Below are positions 44,841 to 53,999 of a DNA stretch of 64,000 nucleotides, piece by piece (position 1 is the stretch's first letter; each line of letters opens with the position of its first letter). Both the position numbers and the translations under genes were made by a program. The notes beneath the pieces are model-generated. The model worked only from the letters and a program-made list of their open reading frames with translations. It made no database searches and was not told the origin of the DNA. Source of the stretch: Planctomycetota bacterium (GTDB lineage: Bacteria; Planctomycetota; Brocadiia; Brocadiales; Brocadiaceae); the NCBI GenBank assembly GCA_016873165.1, contig VGXV01000001.1:29643-93642 (forward strand). Reading direction: 5' to 3'.

Positions 44841-46586
44841 TCAAGTAATTTCATCGTCTGTGTCAACTGAATAATCATCTGTTTGTTCTTTTATATCTAT
44901 GTTGTGCTCCTTTATTTTACGATAAATGGTACGACGGCTCATACCAAGTATTTCTGCGGCAGCAGACTTATTCCCATTCGCCTTTTCAAGCGCCAAAATA
45001 ATTGACTGACGTTCTGTTTCAAGCCAATTACTTTTTAAAATCGGGCTGATTCCACTGGATTTTATTTTAAGATTATCAGGCAGGTGATCGATGGTAATGA
45101 CATTTTGTCTGCACACGACAAACGCATGTTCAATGGCGTGTTCCAATTCTCTGATATTGCCGGGCCATTGGTAATTCATGAATAATTCATTTACTTCCTC
45201 TGAAACATATTCAATTTCCTTATGCATTTTTTTATTAAATTCATCGATGAAATATTGTGTGAGCAAGGGAATGTCCTCTTTTCTGTTCCGTAAAGGAGGC
45301 AGGTGAATTTCGACAACGTTAAGGCGATAGTAAAGATCTTCCCGGAATTCTTTAGTTTTAATCTTATCTTTCAGATTGTGATGGGTCGCCGCAATAACTC
45401 TGACGTCAACCTTTACCGGAGATGCATCCCCAACCCTTTCAAATTCCCTTTCCTGTAATACTCTCAAAAGTTTTAATTGTAAATTCTGGGACAAATCGCC
45501 TATTTCATCCAGGAATATAGTGCCGCCGTTTGCCTTTTGAAACCGTCCTGTCTTATCCTGAACAGCGCCCGTAAATGCGCCTTTGACGTGGCCAAAAAGT
45601 TCGCTTTCCAGCAAACTTTCAGATAAAGCGGAACAATTTACCTTCACTAACGGTTTGTCTTTGCGAACTCCTTCGTAATGGATCGCTTCAGCGACCAATT
45701 CTTTGCCGGTGCCGCTTTCTCCGGTAATCAGCACTGTGGTTTGCACATCTGCCAGATTTTTAATGGTTGCCAAAACCGATTGCATTTTTTCCGATCTGCT
45801 GATAATACGATGAAATTTATTTGTTTCGCTGCGGCTCTTTTTTTCTGCTTCCGCTACGGATTTGTCTTTCACCACCATCACTATCCCGATAATAGCGCCT
45901 TTTTCATTAAGAAGCGGATACGTTGTAATATTAACTATTTGATCCATATTGCTGCTTTTTTGACATTCCACATGAACCATTTCTCTTGTTTGTTTCTTTC
46001 TCAATGTTTTGCCGATTGATGGAAGACATTTTCCGTCACAATGTTCCGTATAGATGTTAAATTTGTTCCCTATTGCAGTTTCAGGCAGCCCGCATATTCT
46101 TCTTGCCGAATCGTTTACTTCCAATATGGTCAGGTCTTTGTTCATGGTAATAATCGCATCATTTACACTTCTGAATACTGCCTTCATATGGGAATAATTG
46201 CTTTTTTCCCTCTCAAGCGTTAATTTTTTCTCTAATGCCTTCTTTGTGACGCTTAACAGTTGGTCCTGCATTACAGGCTTGGGTATATAATCAAAGGCGC
46301 CCAGCCTCAGCGCTGATGTGGCGCTTTCAATTTCCGGAACACCGGTAATAATAATAACCGGGCAGTCAATTTTTTTATTTTTAATCGCATCAAGAATCTC
46401 TATCCCCGTTTTCCCCTTTAAGATGATATCGGTAAACACAACATCGTAGTCTGTCTTTTTCAAAGCTAACAACGCATCCCTATAATTCCCAGCAGTGTCC
46501 ACATCATATCCTTCTTCGGAAAGGAATTCCCTGAATGTATATCGTATGCTTTCTTCGTCATCAACAACCAATATTTTTGCTCCCAT
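44841..46586 (-). CDS. sigma-54-dependent response regulator (REC-PAS-AAA+-Fis)
   Basis: The 581-residue protein has a receiver domain (ILVVDDEESIRYTFREFLSEEG; DVVFTDIILKG with the phospho-Asp), a PAS domain (about 130-250), an AAA+ domain with ITGESGTGKELVAEAIHY, the sigma-54-contacting GAFTGA and GGTIFLDEIGDL, and a Fis-type HTH (NKSAAAEILGMSRRTIYRKIKE). It activates sigma-54 promoters when phosphorylated. It follows the multi-sensor kinase by 251 bp and is almost certainly its partner. Confidence 0.93.
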   Translation of the reverse strand: MGAKILVVDDEESIRYTFREFLSEEGYDVDTAGNYRDALLALKKTDYDVVFTDIILKGKTGIEILDAIKNKKIDCPVIIITGVPEIESATSALRLGAFDYIPKPVMQDQLLSVTKKALEKKLTLEREKSNYSHMKAVFRSVNDAIITMNKDLTILEVNDSARRICGLPETAIGNKFNIYTEHCDGKCLPSIGKTLRKKQTREMVHVECQKSSNMDQIVNITTYPLLNEKGAIIGIVMVVKDKSVAEAEKKSRSETNKFHRIISRSEKMQSVLATIKNLADVQTTVLITGESGTGKELVAEAIHYEGVRKDKPLVKVNCSALSESLLESELFGHVKGAFTGAVQDKTGRFQKANGGTIFLDEIGDLSQNLQLKLLRVLQEREFERVGDASPVKVDVRVIAATHHNLKDKIKTKEFREDLYYRLNVVEIHLPPLRNRKEDIPLLTQYFIDEFNKKMHKEIEYVSEEVNELFMNYQWPGNIRELEHAIEHAFVVCRQNVITIDHLPDNLKIKSSGISPILKSNWLETERQSIILALEKANGNKSAAAEILGMSRRTIYRKIKEHNIDIKEQTDDYSVDTDDEIT

Positions 46587-46837
46587 TTTAACCCTCTTAT
46601 TGAAATTTTGAATTTTAGATTATGAATTTTAAGCTAATTCAAAATTTATACATTGTGACTACGGCATTTTTTTGGATGAAACATTTTTCGGCTCGTTCCC
46701 AAACTCCGGTTTGGGAATGTACTTGTTCGAGAAACTCCGGTTTCCCGCCGGTATATTGACAGATAGATAATCGTTGGTGGATACGGCGCAAAAACCAGCG
46801 CCTTTATCCACCCTACCCACACCGATTCCATAAGCGG
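46587..46837. repeat. repeats between kinase and response regulator genes
   Basis: The spacer holds the 'TTCCCAAACTCCGGTTTGGGAA' palindrome (about 46694-46715) and a partial copy (46766-46820) of the element found at 39812-39904 and 62723-62815. Confidence 0.75.
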
Positions 46838-49800
46838 TTACAAAAAATCGGGAATGCTCCCCCCTACAACTGCCGGCAACACAATTATCAGTTTTGTGAA
46901 TTCTCCTTCCACGCTCTCGATAGTAAGTTTTCCGCCGTGTTCGCTTATAATCCTATGGCAAATACTAAGCCCCAATCCTGTGCCGATACCTTTTGGTTTC
47001 AAAGTAAAAAAAGGATCCATGACTTTATCTAACATATTCGCCGGAATACCGATTCCATGATCTGCAAAGGTAATTCTTACACAGGGAATGTCTTTCTGTG
47101 TTATTTTTTCCCCGGATATTTCAATAACTTTATTCTCATGTCCCTCCTTATATTTTTCATTTAAAGCATACCGCGCATTGCTGAGTAAATTTAAAAATAC
47201 CTGCTGAATCTGTTGTGCGTTTACGGTAATTTCCGGAAGCGTTTTCGGGAGATTCAGTTTCATTTCTATTCCCTCTTTATATATTTGTGCTTCCGTAAGT
47301 ATGAAGGTATCGGTCAATATTTCCTCCACATGAACAGATTTCTTTACATTATGATATTCACCCGGCATGGCAAATGAAAGAAGGCTTTTCACAATGTTGG
47401 CGATTCTGATACTTTCTTTTTTTATACGGTTTGCGATGTCTTTTTCTTTGCTTTGTTCACCGCTCTTATTTGCCAATATCTGCGCGTAATTAATAATTCC
47501 ATTTATGGGATTATTGATCTCATGGGCGACCCCTGCGGCCAGTTCTCCCAATGACGCCATGTGCCGTGAGCGTGTTGCCTCCATTTGAAGTTGTATTTTT
47601 TCCGTAATGTCCCAGAATATTCCTAAAATACCCGTTATTTTGCCTGTTTCATCTTTCACCGGGGTCTTTGCGGTTTGAATAACATATTCTCTGCCTTCCA
47701 CTACATATTTTTCTTCAAATTCTTCAGGCATACCTGATTTCATAATTCTTTGATCATCCCTTCTGTATTTCTCCGCAAGGGACTTCGGAAAGAAGTCATA
47801 ATCGGTTTTCCCTTTAATTTCCTCCGGCATAATTCCTATGTCCCTGGCGTAGTTTTCGTTGCACGACACATAAACAGACTCTCTGTCCTTATGAAAGATT
47901 TTTTGCGGAAGATTTTCCAGCAATACCCTGTATTTATTTTCACTGGTGCGCAAGGCATCAACATTTCTTTCACGGTCAATACCCAATGAAATGATGTCCG
48001 CAACAGACGCCAATGCGCGCACCACAAAATTATTCAGTTCATTTTTGGTAAACAGAGCAACTACCCCGAATACTCTGCCTCCTGTCGCAAGAGGAAATCC
48101 CGCAAATGAAACAGGTTCTTCTTTTTCTTCCAGTTCATTACTTCGAATTCGTATAGCATCAATAAAATTATTGGTAATGTACGGCAGTGTATTTTTTGCT
48201 ATGAGCCCGATATTTGTCCTGCCAAGCGGTATTCGGCCGTATTTATCTTCAATATCAACGATATTACCTTCAAAAGCCTTCAGTTCCAACACGTCATCCG
48301 TTTCATTAAGCATCCACAGTCCGGCACAATCGACATGTAAATTTGCAACGATTGTTTCGGTACATTTTTTTAATTTGTCCTTCAATTGAATACCCTGATT
48401 GAATACCATACTAATGTCCTTTACTATAGAAGTCAGCCTCATTCTTTCTACGAGGGTATTCATCAGTTTTTGATCGGTAATGTCAACCCCAAAGGAAATT
48501 GATCCAACGGCAATTTCATGTTCGGTTATTTCGGAATTTTGCCAGGAGATGTATCGCTCAAGTCCCGTTTTTGTGACAATAGGGTTTTCGATGATTTTTA
48601 ACAAATCTCCCTTTCCGCGACTCCACCTGCGAAATATGTCCCAAAAATAATGATACCGCCCCTTCGGCACAAGAATGTCAAAGAAATTTTGCCCGATAAG
48701 TTCTTTTTTCGTGTAGCCCGTCAATTCCTCCGTTGTTTTGTTAACAATATGAATAATTCCCTCTTTGTTTAAACCAATTACCATCACATTTGCCGTTTCT
48801 ATCAAACTTTCCGCAAAATTCTTCGCATCTTCCAATTGCACGTTTGTATTTAAAAGGTCAATAGTGCGTTCTTTTACCCTGTTTTCCAGCTCATCATGTG
48901 CCTTTTGCAACATTTCTTCTTTTCTCTTATGTTCAAACGCATTGGTAAATATCTCGGATATCACTTTGAGAAGGGAAATGTCGTGATGTGACCATTCTTT
49001 CTCCTCATTGGCAACATCACATCCCAAAAAGCCCATAAAAGAGTTTCCATACATCAAAGAAACAATTATTATGGATTCTGAATTGTTAAAACCAATAACT
49101 TCCAGCTCTGACTTCAGATCAACAGGCAATTCCTTTATTGTCTTTGTTGTGATCACTTCATTTTTTTGTAATGTCTTTGTAATAAAAGAAAGAGAGTCGG
49201 TTGAAATACTGTGTGATTTGGTCTCCCTCGAAGCAACTCCGCCCCGGCGCCATTCATTTGTATTGGCAACAAACGCATTATTATTTTCTTTATATAAAAA
49301 CAGAAAAACCCTGTCCACCCCTAAGAATGCTCCAATAGTGAGTAAAGCGCTGTTTATTGCGGTATTAATATCACCCGAAACATAGCTAATAAAATTAGTT
49401 GAAACAGTTGCTATAATCTCTTCAACATTCAGTTGATGCTGTAATAAATGCGATGTGTGTTTATGTTCCGTTACTTCCTGTTTCAAGTCGCTATACGACT
49501 GTTCGAGAGACAACGTCATTTGATTAAAATTCTTCGTCAGCGTGCCAATTTCGTCATGAGAATATACCTTGAGCCTTTTGCCGAGATTCCCCTCCGCAAT
49601 TTCCAATGAAACATCAGCAATATTTTTGATCGGTTTTACAAAATATTTATTTAAAAAGAATACGATACAAAAACCTCCGAACAAAATACACACACCGACC
49701 GGAATAATAACAGAAAGGAATGAATGATTTAGTCGTTCATTTAATACATGAGTGGATAATCCTATTTGGACAAATCCAATGATGCTTTTACCATGTTCTT

Positions 49801-50281
49801 CTCCGAATACATGGGCGGCAAATTCTTCTTCCGTCAGCATTCGTTTTTCTTTAACAGGCAATGAAACATCATAAAAAGTTTTTCCATCAGATGTTTTGAA
49901 AAACTTTATTTTTATTTCAGCAGTATCGCCTTCCTGAGTTATTCTTCCCGGAATATCATGCAATTGCAGATCATACAGAGGAGATTTTTCTTCCTTTATA
50001 ATGCTGCTTGTGTTCATGACCTTCCAATAAGCAACTTCTTTGTCGATATCGTATGAATAGGCGCTTTTAATCGGCGCTTCAAGGAATGCCGGTTGATTTG
50101 CGGTTATTGCAAGTTTTATGTCATTATCCTGCGATAATAATGAAACAAGCGAAGAACCGAATTTGATTAATTGTTCGGAATGTTCCCGCTTGTCATGCAA
50201 ATAAAATATCGTACAGCATACAACACTAACGGTTACAATAAGAAAACTCATAAAAAGAGTAAGTTTTGTTCTGATACTCAT
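46838..50281 (-). CDS. multi-sensor membrane histidine kinase (sensor-HAMP-GAF-PAS-GAF-PAS-HK)
   Basis: The 1147-residue protein has TM1 (about 8-28), a periplasmic domain (30-185), TM2 (about 188-212), HAMP, GAF (about 290-450), PAS (about 490-605), GAF (about 630-780), PAS (about 795-905), HisKA with LGELAAGVAHEINNPINGI (phospho-acceptor His) and HATPase with DHGIGIP and GTGLGLS. The region through HAMP is homologous to the GGDEF-EAL protein at 54000-56474 (both have NQPAFL and GFVQIGLST/GYVQIGLST). Its last residues and stop codon are encoded in a dispersed repeat. It starts 6 bp after the binding-protein gene. Confidence 0.92.
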   Translation of the reverse strand: MSIRTKLTLFMSFLIVTVSVVCCTIFYLHDKREHSEQLIKFGSSLVSLLSQDNDIKLAITANQPAFLEAPIKSAYSYDIDKEVAYWKVMNTSSIIKEEKSPLYDLQLHDIPGRITQEGDTAEIKIKFFKTSDGKTFYDVSLPVKEKRMLTEEEFAAHVFGEEHGKSIIGFVQIGLSTHVLNERLNHSFLSVIIPVGVCILFGGFCIVFFLNKYFVKPIKNIADVSLEIAEGNLGKRLKVYSHDEIGTLTKNFNQMTLSLEQSYSDLKQEVTEHKHTSHLLQHQLNVEEIIATVSTNFISYVSGDINTAINSALLTIGAFLGVDRVFLFLYKENNNAFVANTNEWRRGGVASRETKSHSISTDSLSFITKTLQKNEVITTKTIKELPVDLKSELEVIGFNNSESIIIVSLMYGNSFMGFLGCDVANEEKEWSHHDISLLKVISEIFTNAFEHKRKEEMLQKAHDELENRVKERTIDLLNTNVQLEDAKNFAESLIETANVMVIGLNKEGIIHIVNKTTEELTGYTKKELIGQNFFDILVPKGRYHYFWDIFRRWSRGKGDLLKIIENPIVTKTGLERYISWQNSEITEHEIAVGSISFGVDITDQKLMNTLVERMRLTSIVKDISMVFNQGIQLKDKLKKCTETIVANLHVDCAGLWMLNETDDVLELKAFEGNIVDIEDKYGRIPLGRTNIGLIAKNTLPYITNNFIDAIRIRSNELEEKEEPVSFAGFPLATGGRVFGVVALFTKNELNNFVVRALASVADIISLGIDRERNVDALRTSENKYRVLLENLPQKIFHKDRESVYVSCNENYARDIGIMPEEIKGKTDYDFFPKSLAEKYRRDDQRIMKSGMPEEFEEKYVVEGREYVIQTAKTPVKDETGKITGILGIFWDITEKIQLQMEATRSRHMASLGELAAGVAHEINNPINGIINYAQILANKSGEQSKEKDIANRIKKESIRIANIVKSLLSFAMPGEYHNVKKSVHVEEILTDTFILTEAQIYKEGIEMKLNLPKTLPEITVNAQQIQQVFLNLLSNARYALNEKYKEGHENKVIEISGEKITQKDIPCVRITFADHGIGIPANMLDKVMDPFFTLKPKGIGTGLGLSICHRIISEHGGKLTIESVEGEFTKLIIVLPAVVGGSIPDFL

Positions 50282-50287
50282 CGTTTT

Positions 50288-51271
50288 TTAATTATCCAGA
50301 TACCATTTTACATCTTTACGTGATTGTAACTGCCGGATGCCGACGCCATATTTTTCCGCCAGTTTCTTATTAACGGTAATTTTAACATTATCAGGGTAAA
50401 CAATTCCCGCAGAACTGCCTGTTGGGTCTTTTATGATAGTATCAGCCATTTCAGCGGCCTGAAGGCCGGCGCTGAAATAATCGGCAGAAACAGAAAAAAG
50501 CGCTCCGTATTTTACAAGTGCATCCGACGTGCAAAATACCGGAATATTATTTTCCCTTGCCAGGTTAAAAATGGTGTTAAGAGATTCATGGGTAATTATT
50601 GTGCTATCCGGCAGCAGCCATAATGCATTCATTTGTTTTTTCTTAAGATTTTCAAATGCATGTGGCACTTCATCCGGAGAAAGTACTTTTTCTGCAATAA
50701 GAGCGCGGTTGCTATTTCTTAAATAATCCTGTGCATATGAAACAATATGGCCGGTCTTGTTTGGGTCGTACATTACGCCTATTTTCAGATCATCACTCAG
50801 TATTTCCCTTAATGTGCGAAATTGCTTTTCTATCGAGGCTTCCGCCGCTATGCCTGAGATGTTTGGCGCTACCAAATTAAATCTCTCGTAGTTGATGACC
50901 ATTGAAAAAATAATGGGAGTTTCCGGGAAATGTTCTTTTGCAAGTGAGGCGGCAAGGATACCGGTAGTAAAAATTAAATCCGGCAGTGCCTCTTTTTTTG
51001 CACTATTGCTCACTATTTCTTTTCCTTCATCGGGGTACCCTTTTAAGTTATAGATTTTATCAATGGTGATGCCGTTTCTTTTGCATCCCTCTTTAAATCC
51101 CTTAACTACTTGATTATATGCTTCAATATCCTGACCTTGAATGACAATAACTGATTTATCACCTGCATTTGTTTCCGGTGTGTAAGTCAAAAACTGAGTT
51201 ACAAAAATACATAGAATCCCATAACATATGACAGATAGTATAAATTTAAAATAAGTATTTTTGTTATGCAT
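50288..51271 (-). CDS. orphan ABC-type substrate-binding protein (PF04392-like), copy B
   Basis: The 327-residue exported protein has an N-terminal hydrophobic signal, then VIVIQGQDIEAYNQVVKGFKEG, LPDLIFTTGILAASLAKEHFPETPIIFSMVINYERFN and LWLLPDSTIITHESLNTIF. It resembles ABC_sub_bind (PF04392) periplasmic proteins. No permease or ATPase is adjacent; instead it sits 6 bp before a membrane kinase. A paralog is at 56490-57611. A ligand-presenting role for the kinase sensor domain is inference. Confidence 0.85.
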   Translation of the reverse strand: MHNKNTYFKFILSVICYGILCIFVTQFLTYTPETNAGDKSVIVIQGQDIEAYNQVVKGFKEGCKRNGITIDKIYNLKGYPDEGKEIVSNSAKKEALPDLIFTTGILAASLAKEHFPETPIIFSMVINYERFNLVAPNISGIAAEASIEKQFRTLREILSDDLKIGVMYDPNKTGHIVSYAQDYLRNSNRALIAEKVLSPDEVPHAFENLKKKQMNALWLLPDSTIITHESLNTIFNLARENNIPVFCTSDALVKYGALFSVSADYFSAGLQAAEMADTIIKDPTGSSAGIVYPDNVKITVNKKLAEKYGVGIRQLQSRKDVKWYLDN

Positions 51272-51764
51272 CTTTAAAATTTTGCAAATTTCAGTTTGTT
51301 ATACTCCGGAAGTTCACAATGTATGATTTATAACCAATGTTGCACAAGTTCAACACGAACAAACATAGAGACGCATGCTATGCGTCTCTACAATCCGTGC
51401 CACCACGCTATCAATGAAAAATTCACATTTTATAAGCATTTTGAATATAATAAGCCTCCGACGACCCTTGTCTGTAGAGACGCAATGCATTGCGTCTCTA
51501 TACTTTGAAATTCATTGACATTTAATCAGGTTGAGTTTTAAAAGACAAAAACCCAACGGCTTTTCTTTTTACCCACCCCTAACCCCTCCCAAGAGGGAAA
51601 TATTAGGAGTTCCCTCTTGGGAAGAGTATATTAAAAGTCCCCTCCTGGGAGGGGTTAGGGGTGGGTAAAAGGCATAATGAGAAACTTTGAAATTCCTATA
51701 CGTTTAATTAGGCATTCGGCAACTTTTAACAGAGTAGGGTGGGCATTGCCCACCAAAAAAGGCA
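51272..51764. repeat. repeat-rich spacer between TonB receptor B and its binding protein
   Basis: The 493-bp stretch holds two TAGAGACGCA palindromes (51366-51390 and 51475-51500), an element with perfect 24-bp inverted arms (51567-51590 and 51647-51670) and a GGTGGGCATTGCCCACC repeat at about 51734-51750. In unit A the same two genes are only 19 bp apart. Confidence 0.8.
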
Positions 51765-53993
51765 TTAAAACGTGTAACTCACTCCGATAAAATACGTCCT
51801 TCCCGGTCTTGGTAAATCATCTTCCACTGTTATTGGGCCCGGGTCATCGTAGTCTTTATCCAGCAGGTTATAGACAGTTCCCTGTATTTCCATAGTCTTA
51901 AAGAATTCTTTGGATATGAGCGAAAGATTTACTAATGAAAATGAAGGCATATCGTCCCTGCTGTCGCCGTCCTCCCGGTAACGTTTTCCACTCACAAACG
52001 TGCTGGCATTCACATTTAAGTATTTCCACGGCTGCGCATTAAAACCGATATTCCCCTTGTGTTTTGCAGAAAAGGGAAGATTCTTTCCATTATCATCCTG
52101 TGCATCCTGAAACGTATAATTCATAAACACATAGTTTCCTCTGAAAATATCAACTCTTGTCTCAAATTCAACTCCATGAACATGGGCATTGCCGTAATTA
52201 TCATACGTTTGAATTCTGTCTGTTCCTTCCATTACGCTTCTTAAGGAAATAAGATCTTCAATATCATTGTAAAAGTAATTAACAGCGCTTGAAACATACT
52301 TGTTAAATGTGTGTTGGATTCCTATTTCATACGTTTTAATTTCTTCGGGATCCAGATTCTCATTTCCATGAATGACAGGATGCTCAGGATTTGCGTACAT
52401 TGCGGCAAAATCCGGCGGGCGAAATGCCTCGCCGTAAAGGATTTTTAATGAAGTACTCTTCAAAAATTGCCACGTAATGCCTGTTCTCGGATTAACTGTG
52501 CTGCCAAAATCATCATAATGATCATATCGCACCCCCAAGGTAATGTTTATAGTGTCGGTGATATCCCATGAGTCCTGAATATATGCAGACCAGATATTTC
52601 TCTTTGCCTCATCTATTTGAGGATAGGAGTCGGAATAATTCTGCATAAAACCAACATATTCAAGGGTAACCGGATGTACATTGCTTATATGATGAATATT
52701 GTCCTGACCCAGCCACCGGTATTCCATGCCAAGGGTAAACATATTTCCGTCAAACAATTCATACGTAACAGGAATTTCCGCTCCTGCTATTCTTTCTATT
52801 ACCTTACTATCGATCTCGTAGCCATCTGTATACGTTTCTAATGTGTTGTATATGCCATCCTCATCCGGGTCTGTATAGACAGAAGTGCCTTCCGGGAGTG
52901 AATCAAAATGAGCATTCCGGTCAAATTGATCGTAATATGCCTTCGGCTTAAAGACACCCTTTTCCCCGAATTTTTTCTCATATCCGATTTCACAGAAAAC
53001 ATAATTATTTTCTATATTCGTATCATCATTCAGGGCATATTGCTGACCAATGAACGGCCCACGATTTTTGTTACTGTAAAACCCTCTTAAATATACGTCA
53101 TCATATTTGAGCAACAAATCCATATCATATTCACGCCACCAGTCATCCACGCTTCCGGGAGCAAGAGAAGAGGGTGAATATCCCAGGGAAGAAAGTTCGT
53201 TATCGACAACTGTCTGACTGTCGCTTGTTACCGTGCCGTCATATCCATTCGAATCGGTATAATTCACCATGCCTGATATCTCAAACTTATCCAGTTTCTG
53301 TCCGAATACAACATTTCCTGACACAGTATCATAACTCCCGTAACCGCTGTTTAGTATAGCGCCATTAATATCTTCTGCGCTCCTGGTAACGATATTTATA
53401 ACGGAAAGAAACGCGTTTTCTCCGTAAAGAGCAGAGCCGGGTCCTCTGATAATTTCTATCTTTTTAATGTTATCTACCGGATAACCGTCAAAATTCACAA
53501 ACGCATCTCCACGCAAAGGGTTGTTTACAAGATGACCATCAATCATCACACGCACCCTGTTCGCAGCGGAAAGCCCGCGCACCGTTGGAAACGTATCGCC
53601 TAACGAGCCGTTTTTCAAAATCTCAAAACCGGGGATAATTCTTAAAATGTCGGCAAAGGTACGAAACCCCATGTTCTTTATCTCTTCGCCGGTAATCACA
53701 CTTACAACACCGGGAGCTTTATTAATTGCCGTTTCCTGACGTGATGCAATGGATACGGTATCTTCATTAAACCAAATATTTTCCACTTCCAATGCTTTAT
53801 CAATGTCAATAGTGTTCTCATTGTCCTGCGATGCATCTTTCCTTGTTTCCGGACTCACATTTCCTGTCTGGGCCGATAAAAGTGAAAAAGCTGCAAAACA
53901 TTGCATAAAGCAAACTACAAAGAAAAATAACAAGCGAAATAGAATCCACTTCCAATACATAATAATCCCCACTTCCCCAAATTTTTTATACAC
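51765..53993 (-). CDS. TonB-dependent outer-membrane receptor, copy B
   Basis: The 742-residue protein has a signal peptide (about 14-42), a plug domain (ASRQETAINKAPGVVSVITGEEI, IRGPGSALYGENAFLSVINIVT) and a beta-barrel ending GRTYFIGVSYTF with the terminal Phe used for BAM insertion. An outer loop has DPDEDGIYN, an EF-hand-like Asp-rich motif that may bind Ca2+. It belongs to the BtuB/colicin I receptor-like group. The substrate is unknown. It ends 493 bp before binding protein B and starts 6 bp after the GGDEF-EAL gene. Confidence 0.93.
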   Translation of the reverse strand: MYKKFGEVGIIMYWKWILFRLLFFFVVCFMQCFAAFSLLSAQTGNVSPETRKDASQDNENTIDIDKALEVENIWFNEDTVSIASRQETAINKAPGVVSVITGEEIKNMGFRTFADILRIIPGFEILKNGSLGDTFPTVRGLSAANRVRVMIDGHLVNNPLRGDAFVNFDGYPVDNIKKIEIIRGPGSALYGENAFLSVINIVTRSAEDINGAILNSGYGSYDTVSGNVVFGQKLDKFEISGMVNYTDSNGYDGTVTSDSQTVVDNELSSLGYSPSSLAPGSVDDWWREYDMDLLLKYDDVYLRGFYSNKNRGPFIGQQYALNDDTNIENNYVFCEIGYEKKFGEKGVFKPKAYYDQFDRNAHFDSLPEGTSVYTDPDEDGIYNTLETYTDGYEIDSKVIERIAGAEIPVTYELFDGNMFTLGMEYRWLGQDNIHHISNVHPVTLEYVGFMQNYSDSYPQIDEAKRNIWSAYIQDSWDITDTINITLGVRYDHYDDFGSTVNPRTGITWQFLKSTSLKILYGEAFRPPDFAAMYANPEHPVIHGNENLDPEEIKTYEIGIQHTFNKYVSSAVNYFYNDIEDLISLRSVMEGTDRIQTYDNYGNAHVHGVEFETRVDIFRGNYVFMNYTFQDAQDDNGKNLPFSAKHKGNIGFNAQPWKYLNVNASTFVSGKRYREDGDSRDDMPSFSLVNLSLISKEFFKTMEIQGTVYNLLDKDYDDPGPITVEDDLPRPGRTYFIGVSYTF

Positions 53994-53999
53994 TATTCT

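Noticed and set aside
48765..49385. Plus-strand frames opposite the large kinase
   Set aside because: They are shadows of the kinase coding strand; composition and lack of RBS do not support expression.
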